Source: Curvularia sp. ZM96 (Eukaryota > Ascomycota > Dothideomycetes > Pleosporales > Pleosporaceae). Taken from it: 64,000 nt of DNA. Below are positions 44,911 to 55,248 of this stretch, piece by piece. Every line of letters begins with the position of its first letter. Positions within the stretch are counted from its first letter, which is position 1. The stretch lies in the NCBI GenBank assembly GCA_022457065.1, contig JAJGBQ010000001.1, positions 8,034,401 to 8,098,400 of the forward strand, written 5' to 3'. The notes beneath the pieces are model-generated. The model was given only the letters and a program-made list of their open reading frames with translations. It was not told where the DNA came from and made no database searches. The position numbers and the translations under genes were made by a program.

Positions 44911-47056
44911 ATGCCACCAAAAAGGACGTGGTCGCAGTCGAATGACGCAATCTCCCCTCCACGATCAAGACCCTCAGATCCCTCCTTGGAAACTCAACCA
45001 CTGACCATCTCTCGCAAGGTAAAGGCGTGTGCGGCGTGCCGAAAACAAAAGGTGTGTCTGTACATCTTGTACTCCATCGAATGCGACGTTGGATGACTGA
45101 CCAAATCTGTTTAGATCAAGTGCATCATCGATGAGCGTGGGCCGCCTTGCAAGCGATGTACTGAGCGCGGTCTGGCATGCGTACTGAATAAGAGCTTGCA
45201 GACTCTGATTGAAGAACGTGGACGGTACGTATATACAGTGCGCTTCACGAGTCACGTGCACTTATCGACTACATGTAGATGGAGAAACTCATTTACGAGT
45301 GACCTCGAGAACATGCACATGGCATTGCAAGAGGTCTTGTCACGACTGTCTCTGCCGCCATTGCCTCCTCTCCAGACGACGGGCTCAGCGCACCTCGATG
45401 AGTCTCCTGCTCAGGACATTGCAGCCGGTGACGACGAACTCGCACCCTCATGTGACAACTCGCCGCGCTTGTCTCCCGGAGACGACCATCTTCATGTCCC
45501 CATTGAGTCCCTGTATCAAATCACCCGGCTGCGAGCACTGCGATCCGACAACGCACCAGACGCATCCAACCCGTCCCCCTTGCACCCGCCAAACCAACCC
45601 TTCAACGATATAATCTCGCAAGGAATCATCAGCCTCGAGGACGCTGACCGCCTATTTAAACTTTACATCCACCGCATTGACACGTTCATGTACCTCGTCG
45701 GCAGCGGCAAGTACCGCGACCTCGAACTCATGCGACGTGGCTCTGCCATCCTCACTGCCGCGGTACTCACTGTCGCCGCCCTGCACGATCCCATGAGCAA
45801 CCATCTATATGTCCTGTGCAGCCGCGAATTCAGGCGTCTAGTCGCGACTTCCATATTGGAGCGCCGCATCACCACCGACTGCCTGCGCGCCATGTGCATC
45901 GGCGCATACTGGCTGCACGATATTTCGTGGACGCTGTCCGGCTGTGCGATCCGCCGCGCAACCGAATTTAACCTCAATCGAAACTATCAGCTCGTGGTTC
46001 GTGAGAACAGTGAGGATGCTATGGATTGTATGCGCATTTGGTACATTTTGTACATCTGTGATCATCATTTGAGTGTCATGTATGGGCGACAGAGTATCAT
46101 TAGGGAGGATGCGTCCATCTTGGAATGGGAGCAACTGTTGAAGTCGCCGGCCGTCACAGACTCTGATCGGCGCATGTTCAGCCAGATGGCATTGCTGATT
46201 GTTATGAGCGACGTCCGCGAGCTGTTCGGGCCGCATATCGGGGAGCAGGTCCCCAAGGCGTTTGTGCCGCAGTTGGTGAGCTTTGGAAGGCGAATCGATC
46301 AGTGGATGGGATTTTGGACCACAGAACTAACGAGTGAGTATTATAGAACACCGCTATCATAGGTTCTATATATCTTCTCTACTGATGCTGAATGCAGAGC
46401 TGCGCCAGTCCATCGGCGATTTTCCGACCAAAGGTGTGATTCTGCACCACCACTTTGCAAAACTCCACCTGTATTCGCACGTCTTCCGTGGCCTCAAAGG
46501 CGGCGACGTGCCCCCGCATTTCCGTGAGAGCGCCGCCGCAGCCGTATCTGCATCTACGGCCATCGTCGAGATGCTCCTTAGCGACCCGAACGTGCGTGAA
46601 AGTCTTGTCGGCATCCCGCATTACATGTATTCTATGATTGCATTTGCCTGCGTGTTTCTGCTCAAAGTGACTACACAACATTCTGGGCAGTACATAGAGG
46701 ATGGATTTGTGCTCGATCTCACGGCCAGGGTAGTTCGGCAGCTGCGATCGACGTCGTCGGGAAAATACCATCTCGCCCATTTGATGGCAGATGGGCTGGA
46801 GAAGATGGCTGCTTCCAAGTATCAAAGTCCTGCTGCGCCGCATATTCATCTGATGGCATTTGACGGTGAATCACATCCTAACGTACCTCATGGCTTGAAC
46901 AATGGCATGTCGTCGATAGGTAATGGGGATTCTAACAACATGTACGCCAACGGCATCTTGGGCAACGGGTTTGAAGATGACTTCAATCTGGCCACGACGC
47001 AGTTTCTGCACTTTGACACCGGGAACCTTGACTTCAATTTCGGTGGCATGGGTTGA
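44911..47056 (+). CDS. Zn(II)2Cys6 fungal transcription factor with fungal-specific regulatory domain
   Basis: Exons 44911-45051, 45115-45224, 45279-46333 and 46398-47056 give 654 residues. The DNA-binding cluster CAACRKQK / IKC...PPCKRCTERGLAC spans intron 1 and has Zn2Cys6 spacing C-x2-C-x6-C-x8-C-x2-C-x6-C. A short linker and a helix (DLENMHMALQEVLSRL) follow. The middle homology region contains AVLTVAALHDP, DCLRAMCIGAYWL, SWTLSGCAIRRATEF and MRIWYILYICDHHLSVMYGR. The C-terminus is Asn/Gly/Phe-rich and may activate transcription. It lies within the metabolic block, tail-to-tail with the DenD-like gene at 41 bp, and is the obvious candidate for its pathway regulator. Confidence 0.92.
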
Positions 47057-47097
47057 AAGAAAAAAGAGAAGGTTTCTTATCTATCTCTCGCACAAAC

Positions 47098-48078
47098 TTA
47101 CGCTTTCGAGCTCTTCGCAAAATTCCGCACCTCCTCGGCCAAACTGATGTCGCGAGACATGCTCAGCCGCTCTGCAAGTGTCACGTCGAACCTCGCAGGC
47201 CAACTGGCTACAATACCCTCAACCTTCTCATCCCTCTCCTCCACCACCAACTCGGCCGCTTCCTTTCCCCCCACCTCCTCCAATGCAGCCAAAATATCAC
47301 CCACTTTTACTGTCTGCCCAGGCAAATTAACCGTGCGCGCACACCCTTTGCCAAACTTCTCCTTCGGCACGTCCTTGATAGCAACCAGGTTCCGTACCAC
47401 CGTTGTCGGCGAACAAATCCACATCTCCAACTCTCTACTGACAGGCAAAACTGCGCGCTCTCCTTTTAATGGCTCCCTTACAATCCCCGACGCGAAGCTC
47501 GACGCAGCCGCTGATGGCGCGCCCGGCCGCACAATCACCGTCGGCAGCCGGCAGATGCGGCCATCAATGAGTCCGCGCCGCGAGTAATCGGTGACAAGGG
47601 TTTCTACAATGAGCTTCTGTGCGCCGTATGACGACTGCGGGAGCGGGATCGTATGTTCCGAGATGACGGGATGCGCTGGATCCGGGGGTCCATAGACGGC
47701 GAGGGACGAAGGAAACACGACCACGACACCGGGCTGGTGTTTGCGCAGATGGTCCAGAACCAAGCGATGTGAGTCAATGTTGACTGCAAGGCCGAGATCG
47801 AGGTTCGCTTCGGCGCCCCCAGACATGATGCCGTGCAGGAGGTAGCATGTTGACCATGTTTGCAAACCAAGCAGGGATGAGACGGAGTTGGGTTGTGTAA
47901 GATCTGATTTTAAGGCGGTTGTGCGCGAGTCCGAGGGGGTGGGGGGCACAAAGACGTCGGCGAGAGTTAAGTGGAGGGTTGGGCTGCTGGCTAGAAGGGA
48001 CGCGGCGAGGGCTTGGCCTATGAAGCCGCCGGCACCAGTTATGAGGATGTGTTGGGTTGGGGTCGGCTGGGAACCCAT
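47098..48078 (-). CDS. DenD-like NAD-dependent sugar-acid dehydrogenase (SDR/epimerase family)
   Basis: Single exon of 326 residues from ATG 48078. The Rossmann motif is HILITGAGGFIGQALAASLL, and the extended-SDR active site is SSLAVYG with SSYGAQKLIVETL (Tyr-x3-Lys). ICRLPTVIVRPGAPSAAASS and an ARTVNLPGQTVKVGD C-terminal block resemble D-erythronate dehydrogenase (DenD) and related bacterial enzymes, which act with DUF1537 kinases in tetronate catabolism. It is divergent from the DUF1537 kinase gene across 1.0 kb and converges on the regulator gene. General epimerase activity cannot be excluded from motifs alone, but the context favours a sugar-acid dehydrogenase. Confidence 0.82.
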   Translation of the reverse strand: MGSQPTPTQHILITGAGGFIGQALAASLLASSPTLHLTLADVFVPPTPSDSRTTALKSDLTQPNSVSSLLGLQTWSTCYLLHGIMSGGAEANLDLGLAVNIDSHRLVLDHLRKHQPGVVVVFPSSLAVYGPPDPAHPVISEHTIPLPQSSYGAQKLIVETLVTDYSRRGLIDGRICRLPTVIVRPGAPSAAASSFASGIVREPLKGERAVLPVSRELEMWICSPTTVVRNLVAIKDVPKEKFGKGCARTVNLPGQTVKVGDILAALEEVGGKEAAELVVEERDEKVEGIVASWPARFDVTLAERLSMSRDISLAEEVRNFAKSSKA

Positions 48079-49101
48079 TTTGATATTCTTTTTTGGTTAT
48101 GAAGAGATTGTGGGTGCGTGTTAGGATGGAGGAGGTTGACTAATGTTGTAGGAATCTGATAGTTGTGGTTTGGGGAAGGAAGTTCTGGAGAATCTGAGTT
48201 GTGATGTAGAGAGTAGAGACATCAAAGTTGAACGCAATGAACATGTATGATCTTCATGAAAGCCTCGTACAGTCCATATACATGGATCGTCATTAGATTT
48301 TAATCGCTCGAACAAGTGTTGTTCTAAGAATGACTGCACGCTTTGAGCCGGCGAGAAGACCGAGACGTGGAGCAGCTGTCGTTCTGGGCATGTCTCGGAA
48401 CCGACGGAATTCTGGTTCCGACATCTCATCTCTCTCCTTCAATCTTACCAGTGGATAGACACACAGAGTGACAAGCAACTACCTTCCTTGTCACTCATTC
48501 CACTTAACCAGCTTCACAATCTCAGGTTGCGATATGCTGGCTGGAGAAGAATATAGCCGCGTTGCACGACCTCGTGTGCCCACCTACAAGGTGTTGTATC
48601 TAGGCGCTAGCGGTGTGTATACGCGGGAGTTTGCGCAGTCGCAGTACACGGCAAAGATGAATGAGTGGACGGGTTCTTTGTTTATGCAACACCTCTTTAC
48701 AAATTGCTTCTATTGTGAAGAGGAGCGCGATAAGACCGCTACGTAGCTGAAAGTGAGATTCCTAACATCGAAGTGCTGCCTACAGCTAATCATAGTTAAG
48801 CTTCTAAGAACTAATCAAGCCGAGTTTTTCTAAGCAGGGAAAGTCGTCGAGAGTGATTCTGATATGCAGCTAAAGCTGCAACTATCCGTGCGATATCTCT
48901 ACCACGGCCGGTAGTCACTCTAGACTGTGGTCGGGTAGAACACCGAAAGACTACCTAGGTACTGTGCCGAGGTCTCGGAATCAACCCCAGACTATCGGAA
49001 CCGAGATCTGGTGAAGCTCCACGGATAACAATCTTCCAAAGTAAACAATTGGTACTGCTTATGCAGAGAGATCTTCTGTTCAGTACAGTGATAGTTTCCC
49101 A
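48079..49101. promoter_or_regulatory. Bidirectional promoter of the DenD-like and DUF1537 kinase genes with TCGGAACC sites
   Basis: TCGGAACC at 48395-48402 faces GGTTCCGA at 48414-48421 (inverted arms, 11-bp spacer). TCGGAACCGA is at 48995-49004, and CCGAG-GT-CTCGG at 48968-48979. The CGG/CCG content and inverted geometry suit a Zn2Cys6 regulator. Similar sites occur in the aldolase promoter at 51150-51176. This is a pattern only; binding is untested. Confidence 0.5.
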
Positions 49102-50553
49102 ATGCCTTCAACTCGATATGTTTCACTGCCACTCCAGGCCACACTATCGTCCCTCCCCCCATTGACATCAACCTCTTCAACCCTCCGTGCCCAAACCCGA
49201 CACCAAATCCAATCTAACCCTGGTATTCCTATTCTCGTCGCCCTCGACGACGATCCCACCGGTACCCAAACATGCCACGACATTCCCGTGCTCACAACAT
49301 GGACCGTTGACGTGCTGGCCGACGAATTCGCAGCAACGGCACCCGGCAGCGGCTTTTTCATCCTCACCAATTCACGCGCTCTACACCCACCCGCCGCTGC
49401 GTCACTTACGCGCGAAATATGCACCAATCTTAAGCACGCTGCAGCGAGAGTCGGCAAGCAGTTTGAAGTTGTTCTGCGTGGGGACTCGACACTACGCGGG
49501 CACTTCCCGCTGGAACCGCAGGCTGTCGAGGACGTGCTGGGACAGAGCGACGTATGGATCCTGGCGCCGTTCTTCCTGCAGGGCGGGCGATACACAATTG
49601 ATGATATGCATTATGTGGCCGAGGCGGACACACTAGTTCCAGCGGGTGAGACGCCATTCGCAAAGGACGCAACGTTTGGGTACGCAAGCAGCAATTTGAA
49701 GGAATGGGTCGTCGAGAAGTCCAAAGGGTCTGTTCCAGCCAACAGAGTGAGGAGTCTATCCCTGCACGACATCCGCGAGGGTGGCAAGCAGAGAATTGAA
49801 CAAGTCCTCTGTACCGCAGAAAAAGGGACCATCTTCATAGTGAACTCCACCGCGGAGGAAGACATGGACACTGTCATTCACGGCATCCTCTCCGCGTCCA
49901 GCACCCATAATAAGAAGTTCCTCTTCCGCTCCGGCGCTGCTTTCGTATCAGCACGTCTCGGTATCAGCCCCATCGCCCCCATCTCCTCGACACAACTCCA
50001 CTTCGACGCCTCACGTGGCGGCCTCATCATTGCAGGCTCTTATGTGCCCAAAACAACTTCTCAGCTCGCCATGCTGCGCAAAAGGGCAGGATCCCGCCTC
50101 GCTACCATCGAGCTCAACGTCAACAATCTACTTGCCTCAACCGACAGCGCAGAATCAGAACTCGCCCATGCGCTCGCAACCGCTGAGTTGCAGCTGAGCA
50201 AGCCGCAAGACGTCCTTGTCATGACGTCGCGCGAGCTCATTGTCGGCGCGGACGAACGCTCGTCACTTGACATCGGGGCTACGGTTGCGGCGGTACTCGT
50301 GTCATTCTTGCAGCGCCTACAGACACGGCTGCGGTACATTATCGCAAAGGGTGGCATTACGAGTAGCGATATGGCGACCAAAGGGCTGAATATGAAGCGT
50401 GCATGGATTATGGGGCAGGCAGCGGCTGGAGTACCGCTTTGGAGGTGCGATGAACCGACGTGTAAGCATCCCGGGCTGCCGTATGTAGTTTTCCCGGGGA
50501 ATGTAGGGAGCGATGACACATTGTGGGAGGTGGTTGAGCGGTGGTCTGCGTAG
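49102..50553 (+). CDS. Four-carbon acid-sugar kinase (DUF1537, OtnK/DtnK type)
   Basis: Single exon of 483 residues from ATG 49102. The N-terminal domain has PILVALDDDPTGTQTCHD, GFFILTNSRALHP and VVLRGDSTLRGHFPLE (substrate site), then APFFLQGGRYTIDDMHYVAE and the TPFAKDATFGYASSNLKEW block. The C-terminal nucleotide-binding domain has GLIIAGSYVPKTTSQLAML, IIAKGGITSSDMATKGLN, VPLWRC and VVFPGNVGSDDTLWEVVE. DUF1537 proteins phosphorylate tetronates or oxo-tetronates with ATP at C4. It shares a promoter region with the DenD-like gene, the same pairing found in bacterial tetronate operons. Family confidence is high; exact substrate unknown. Confidence 0.92.
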   Translation: MPSTRYVSLPLQATLSSLPPLTSTSSTLRAQTRHQIQSNPGIPILVALDDDPTGTQTCHDIPVLTTWTVDVLADEFAATAPGSGFFILTNSRALHPPAAASLTREICTNLKHAAARVGKQFEVVLRGDSTLRGHFPLEPQAVEDVLGQSDVWILAPFFLQGGRYTIDDMHYVAEADTLVPAGETPFAKDATFGYASSNLKEWVVEKSKGSVPANRVRSLSLHDIREGGKQRIEQVLCTAEKGTIFIVNSTAEEDMDTVIHGILSASSTHNKKFLFRSGAAFVSARLGISPIAPISSTQLHFDASRGGLIIAGSYVPKTTSQLAMLRKRAGSRLATIELNVNNLLASTDSAESELAHALATAELQLSKPQDVLVMTSRELIVGADERSSLDIGATVAAVLVSFLQRLQTRLRYIIAKGGITSSDMATKGLNMKRAWIMGQAAAGVPLWRCDEPTCKHPGLPYVVFPGNVGSDDTLWEVVERWSA

Positions 50554-51396
50554 GGGCTTTTTTTTCGGCGTGTAAAGAGGAATAGACATCGTCTAGAATA
50601 CATATGATGGGGTGACTACTCCAGTTATGTATTGATTGTACGTATGTATTTGGAGCTTCTGACCGAAGCTTAAGGACAACCATTTGCTTGCACAATACTA
50701 CTATTCTATTTCATGCACAACAACTTAGCGACAGGCAGCCTTGTGACAACAGCCGTCAATCCTGTGCATCTTTGGTAAGTAGGAGTTTGCAAATCGATCA
50801 TGTCTTTGCCAAAAACGCAGCAATATGTGTATGGTAACAATACATTTCGTCGATCCGCTATTTCACAGTACCGGTAAACATCGAACGCGCGCATGTGTAG
50901 ATGCGAACACCATCACATTTACCCATCTCTTCGTATGCTCGACGCGTTTCCGAGCTAGGATACCCTACTCACGCGCCGGCAACCTCCACCCCACGAAAAA
51001 CAGCGGTAGGAATTCCTCAGGATACTAACCGACGTATGAGTCTTGTGACTGACTTTGAAAATCGGACTTCTCTCCGGACGCTAGCCTCAGGTCGGTACTT
51101 TCTGTGGAACGCAGTGGGGCGAGCGGAATAGAACGCGGGGTCTGGAGTAGGTTCCGATCGGGACTTGTGTCGGAACTGCGGTAGTACAGGTAGCTTTTCT
51201 CTGACGGCTGGTAATCTTGGATTACATCCTACAGTGCAAAAGTCGTGTGTCTCCTCGAGACTTTGTCACCCTCTGCTCTTCCGCTCTTCACACCTCTCTC
51301 TATCCGCCTTTGCTTGGTCGAATTACCTCAACGACCCCTTCCTCCGATTCCTACACCTCACCACTCTTCTCACAAGTCCTCCGTCCACCACCCAAG
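50554..51396. promoter_or_regulatory. Promoter region of the aldolase gene with TCGGAAC sites and pyrimidine tract
   Basis: GGTTCCGA at 51150-51157 and TCGGAAC at 51170-51176 repeat the motif of the neighbouring bidirectional promoter. A C/T-rich tract covers about 51335-51396 up to the ATG, common in fungal promoters. The frame upstream of 51397 is open to a TTG only and is not taken as coding. Confidence 0.5.
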
Positions 51397-52380
51397 ATGC
51401 CCGTCTCAAAATCCACAATAGACTCCAAAAAGACAATGCTCCCTCCGGGCGTCTACACCCCCGTAATATCCCTCTACAAGCCCACAAAAACCCAGGAGAT
51501 CGACCATGATGCAATGTACAAGCATGCGCAATATTTGGTCAGTGCAGGCCAACACGGCCTGGTCTACCAGGGCACAAATGGCGAAGCCGTCCTGCTCTCG
51601 CGCCCCGAAAAGATTGCCATTCTCCAAACCGCCCGCCGCGCCGTCACCGACATTGGCAAACCAGACTTCCCGCTCGTTGCAGGCATTAGTGGGCAAAGCA
51701 CAAATGAGAGCATTGAGCTGGCAGTCGACGCGCATAAAGCCGGTGCATCTTTTGCGCTGCTCTTACCCCCTAGCTTCTGGGCAAAATCGCTGACCGAGGA
51801 AGCCCTGCTGGGTTTCTATCGCGACGTCGCAGACGCTTCCCCATTGCCTATCGTTATCTACAATTTTCCTGCTGTGACTGCTGGTGTGGATCTGAACTCG
51901 GACGATCTGGCGGCGCTTGCGCAACACCCGAATATCGTCGCCGTTAAGCTAACGTGCGGGAATGTTGGCAAAGCCGTGCGGCTTACCTCGAGGTTCTCGC
52001 CTGCACAATTCTCTGTGTATGGCGGCTCGTCTGATTTTCTAGTGCCAACGCTTGAGGGGGGCGGCGTCGGGTGCGTGACGGGTATGGGAAACGTGTTTCC
52101 TAAGGCAACAGCAAGGGTATACGATCTGTGGGTCCAGGGTAAAAAGAAAGAGGCAAGGGCACTGCAGGATGTTGTTGCCAACGCTGAGTGGGCTTGTAAG
52201 AAGAGTTTGGCACTGACAAAGTTTGCGGCAGGGCATTTCTTAGGGGAGAAGTTAGGTATCGCGGGAGAAGCCTTTTGGCCCAGGCGTCCGTATTTGCCAC
52301 CTGCGGAAAAGATGAGACAGTGGACTATCGAAGTTATGGGCGTGTTGGAAGCAGAGGAAAATGCGATCCAGGTAGAGTAA
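51397..52380 (+). CDS. DHDPS/N-acetylneuraminate-lyase family aldolase
   Basis: Single exon of 327 residues from ATG 51397 (MPVSKSTIDSKKTMLPP). Family features are GVYTPVISLYKP, LVYQGTNGEAVLLSRPEK (the GTxGE loop), YNFPAVTAGVDL (active-site Tyr), IVAVKLTCGNVGK (Schiff-base Lys) and FSVYGGSSDFLVPTLEGGGVG. Such enzymes cleave or condense 2-oxo-acids by a lysine Schiff base; fungal members include 2-keto-3-deoxy-sugar-acid and 4-hydroxy-2-oxoglutarate aldolases. It is the last gene of the block and shares promoter motifs with the kinase. The expected product would be pyruvate plus an aldehyde, which the aldo-keto reductase could use; this link is inference. Confidence 0.88.
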   Translation: MPVSKSTIDSKKTMLPPGVYTPVISLYKPTKTQEIDHDAMYKHAQYLVSAGQHGLVYQGTNGEAVLLSRPEKIAILQTARRAVTDIGKPDFPLVAGISGQSTNESIELAVDAHKAGASFALLLPPSFWAKSLTEEALLGFYRDVADASPLPIVIYNFPAVTAGVDLNSDDLAALAQHPNIVAVKLTCGNVGKAVRLTSRFSPAQFSVYGGSSDFLVPTLEGGGVGCVTGMGNVFPKATARVYDLWVQGKKKEARALQDVVANAEWACKKSLALTKFAAGHFLGEKLGIAGEAFWPRRPYLPPAEKMRQWTIEVMGVLEAEENAIQVE

Positions 52381-52439
52381 ATTGCAAAAGAATGATAGCT
52401 ATAGGAATGTTCAAGACTAGAAAGATTGTATAATTCTAT

Positions 52440-52747
52440 TATTAATCCCTGACAGAATTAAGGTCAATTTCGACTTTAATTCTAGATTTCTTAGTAAGTT
52501 TACAGACCTTAATTCTATAGATTTACATAGGCGCTAGAATTAAGGTTAGAATAGCGCTTAAAATAAATATAACTTTAACTATAGATATAGAAAACCTATA
52601 TAAAATTAATAAACTACTTTTTATTACTGTGTAATAGCTATAGCACGAGATATTTAATAAAATATAACTAAAAGTTAGTATTCGCTAATATAGCTCGTGC
52701 CTAGCGTATTAGGGCTAGAGTTAGAGCTTAACTCTAACTTAGAGTTA
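52440..52747. repeat. Subterminal direct repeat, copy 1 (RIP-mutated)
   Basis: It aligns with 53038-53340: both contain a GACAGAA(T/C)TAAGGTCA start, two further TTAATTC/TTAGTTCC blocks, AAATAGATGCAACTT-like sequence and ACTACTTTTTAT. This copy carries the T/A forms expected after RIP. Confidence 0.8.
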
Positions 52748-53035
52748 CGCCTACTACGAGCACTTTTAGCTATATACTATAACTATAAGAGTTTAGAGAA
52801 AATATAGAATATAAGAGAGAAGAGGATTTTATCTAGCTATTCGTGCTAAGACTAGAGTAGGTAATAGAAGAAAGGGCTTTTAGAGAGAAGTAATAGTTAC
52901 TTTACTTTAACATCTCTTCTCTCTCTCTACTATTACTCCCTTTTTACTCTCTCCCGTTCTACTATAGTAGATAGACACGAGATAATCTTATAAGAGCGCT
53001 AGTTAGAGGTACTTAGAAAAATTTTCTATATACCC
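52748..53035. repeat. Subtelomeric repeat shared with 15588-15890
   Basis: It resembles the helicase-upstream relic at 15588-15890 (TTCGTGCTAAGACTAGAGTAGG against TTATGCTAAGATTAAGATAGG, and matching CTCTCTACTATTACT tracts). No coding potential. Confidence 0.7.
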
Positions 53036-53037
53036 CC

Positions 53038-53499
53038 CTATCATCAATCCTCGACAGAACTAAGGTCATTCCGACCTTAGTTCCGTTAGGGGTTGCTGAA
53101 TTTCCCGACCTTAGTTCCGTGGATTTGGAGAGGACATGGAACTAAGGTCTGAATAGCATCTAAAATAGATGCAACTTCTATCTAAGATATAAAAAACTTA
53201 GGCGTATTTGACGAACTACTTTTTATAGTAATGCGATAAGTATAGCGTGAGTTATAGAGTAAAATGTAGTAGAGAGTTGGTGTTCGTAGGTATGGCCCGT
53301 GCTTAGATAGGGTTACGCTTAGGGCTTAACCCTAAGTTAACCCTAGGGTAGGGTTAGGGTAGGGTTACGCTTAGAAGTTAACCCCAACTCTAGCAAGAAG
53401 GGTTTCCGGGTGGACTGGGTTAACGTTGGATTGCTAGGTAGCTATCAGCGCCATAATAATAAGCAAATAAACACCTATAGAATTAAATAACTATAATAA
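53038..53499. repeat. Subterminal direct repeat, copy 2, with interstitial telomere-like tract
   Basis: Less mutated copy of 52440-52747. At 53320-53375 it holds telomere-like AACCCTA and TAGGGTTAGGGTAGGG. The end (TTAACGTTGGATTGCTAGG) resembles the helicase 5' flank near 55081. 53396-53499 has no gene of its own. Confidence 0.75.
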
Positions 53500-54624
53500 A
53501 CACAACAAGATATAGATCCTACATGATTATTAAATAGAAGTATTTCAAGATATTTTTGATTACTTGCCCACGTATCGCATTACTATATACAAGCGTCACT
53601 ACTAAGGCATTATTAAGTCGTAGCTGCGCACCTACTTGGACACTAAACATCAGGACTTGTATCCTAGAATCTAGCAGGATATCATCTAGGCTATAGATAC
53701 AGATGCATCACTACAGAACTAGGCTAGCGATGCAGACCAGGTCGTGTTTCCCCGTCCCGACACTGCACCACTACCCTACTTACTAGTATATGAGGATGGA
53801 TTAAAGTGCATAGAATGTGGCTATATTTATCGCCATGTGAAGAAGATGCAGGAGCATGGCCGGATTCACCATAGCTGGACGCAAAGCTATACACGCAGAG
53901 TCGGTCGCCCAGCTACACAGCAGAGGTGGACAGGTAGGGTTATGTGCCAGAAGTTTCACAACACCAGCACGCTAGGTCGACTGTTTGAGGTCCAGGGCGC
54001 TGCGCCCGCTGAGCTAGAAAATAGCGACGACGAGGAAAAGCAGCTGAGACGCGTATTCGCTAAAACAGCAGCGCAGATTGACAGCGTAATAGAGAGTAGA
54101 AACGCCAGCAACGTTATTGAAGAGGACAGCAGTCGGTGGGGATACCAGACATGGCTGAACCGGGCAGGCTAGAAACGGCACTTGAAGGGACTGGACCGAC
54201 TATAGCTACTAGACATGGCATAGATACCCAGCTACCAAGAGCGGGCACTGCGTGACGTGTGCTGGGCCGCCGAGATGGTGATCTGGAGGGCGCAGCAGGC
54301 TTCCTACTCCAGCGTAGTAGGCATGTCCGCCATGATGCACATTAACTGGCGCGAGTATGGGACTACTACCAACGAAAAGCCGTTTAATGCAAGCCAGACA
54401 GAGCTCACCATGAAGAAATACCGTCTGGTGTGGCTTCAGGTGATTGCGTATGTCTGGCGGACATACGAGCTGCCGGTAGTCTAGCCAGATTCGCGCGATG
54501 AAGTGCAGGGCAGACGCCCCCCATACTGCTTAACGAGCGAGTAGAAGGCATGCTTGGAAGAGATGAAGGAGATTACGGGGTACGACCTAACCAATATGAG
54601 GTGGCGATTTAGGCCTGAATCGTA
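53500..54624 (+). pseudogene. Degenerate OrsD-like / telomere-linked-helicase-type gene, N-terminal part only
   Basis: Conceptual reading starts YFQDIFDYLPTYRITIY and a RTYLDTKHQDLYPRI block, then a C2H2-like finger LKCIECGYIYRHVKKMQEHG with RIHH, the MCQKFHNTSTLGRLFEVQG segment, an acidic stretch, SSRWGYQTWLNRAG then KRHLKGLDRL, and RALRDVCWAAEMVIWRAQQA. It ends at MRWRFRPES. TAG replaces Trp or Gln at several places (54171, 54205 and others). The order matches the N-terminal half of OrsD-like (PF12013-type) proteins. No helicase part follows. It lies just upstream of the intact-looking helicase gene and shares its type of 5' flank. Confidence 0.7.
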
Positions 54625-55048
54625 ACGAAATAGGCTTAGCGTTAGGGTTGTATACCGCATTAAGCGATCTGATCACCCCCGAATCGCGAAATTTGACACC
54701 CCCGAATCGCGCTTGAATAGGCTTAGCGTTAGGGCTCACTTAACCCCAAGTGCATTTGGATATGGGCCCCAGAGGATGTCATAGTATATGCAGTGACTAA
54801 GAGAGTCTTTTTTAGTTTCTCTGATAGTAGTGCGAAACTCGCAGCTTCGTATAAACAAGTATACAGGGTAGTTGCTGCACATAGGGTTAGGGCTAGGGTT
54901 AGGGCTTAACCCCAAGCTAACCCCAAGTTTAGGGCTACGTCGTGGCAGCATATAGAGTTACCAAGAAAGACTTTTCTAGTCTTCTTAATAGTAGCTAGTA
55001 TCGCGCAGCTACTATACAGAGTCGCTGTGAGATTTAGATAAGAGCTTG
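54625..55048. repeat. Subtelomeric repeats with interstitial telomere-like tracts
   Basis: Contains CACCCCCGAATCGCG twice (near 54675 and 54699), CTTAGCGTTAGGG twice and GGGTTAGGGCTAGGGTTAGG near 54890. Two diverged copies of a block of about 100 bp (54765-54872 and 54930-55022) contain the shared CTTTTYTAGT core. No gene. Confidence 0.7.
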
Positions 55049-55050
55049 GC

Positions 55051-55071
55051 CCCAGCAACAGCGTTGCTGGG
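55051..55071. repeat. Hairpin at the left edge of the helicase unit
   Basis: CCCAGCAAC-AGC-GTTGCTGGG: perfect 9-bp arms with a 3-base loop. A RIP-altered copy at 23236-23256 occupies the same place relative to the helicase 5' flank, so the hairpin is part of the repeated unit. Confidence 0.8.
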
Positions 55072-55248
55072 AGAACCGGGGTAACGTCTGACAACTGGTT
55101 GTATCAGCATAACAACAAACACGCAAATTAGCACTAATGTACTCGCACTACTCTCTTAATAATACTCATTCTAAGTGTTGAGTTTGTTTGCATATAACTA
55201 CGTGAATTTTTTATCTACTAAGACTTGGACTATAAATATAAGCGTCTT

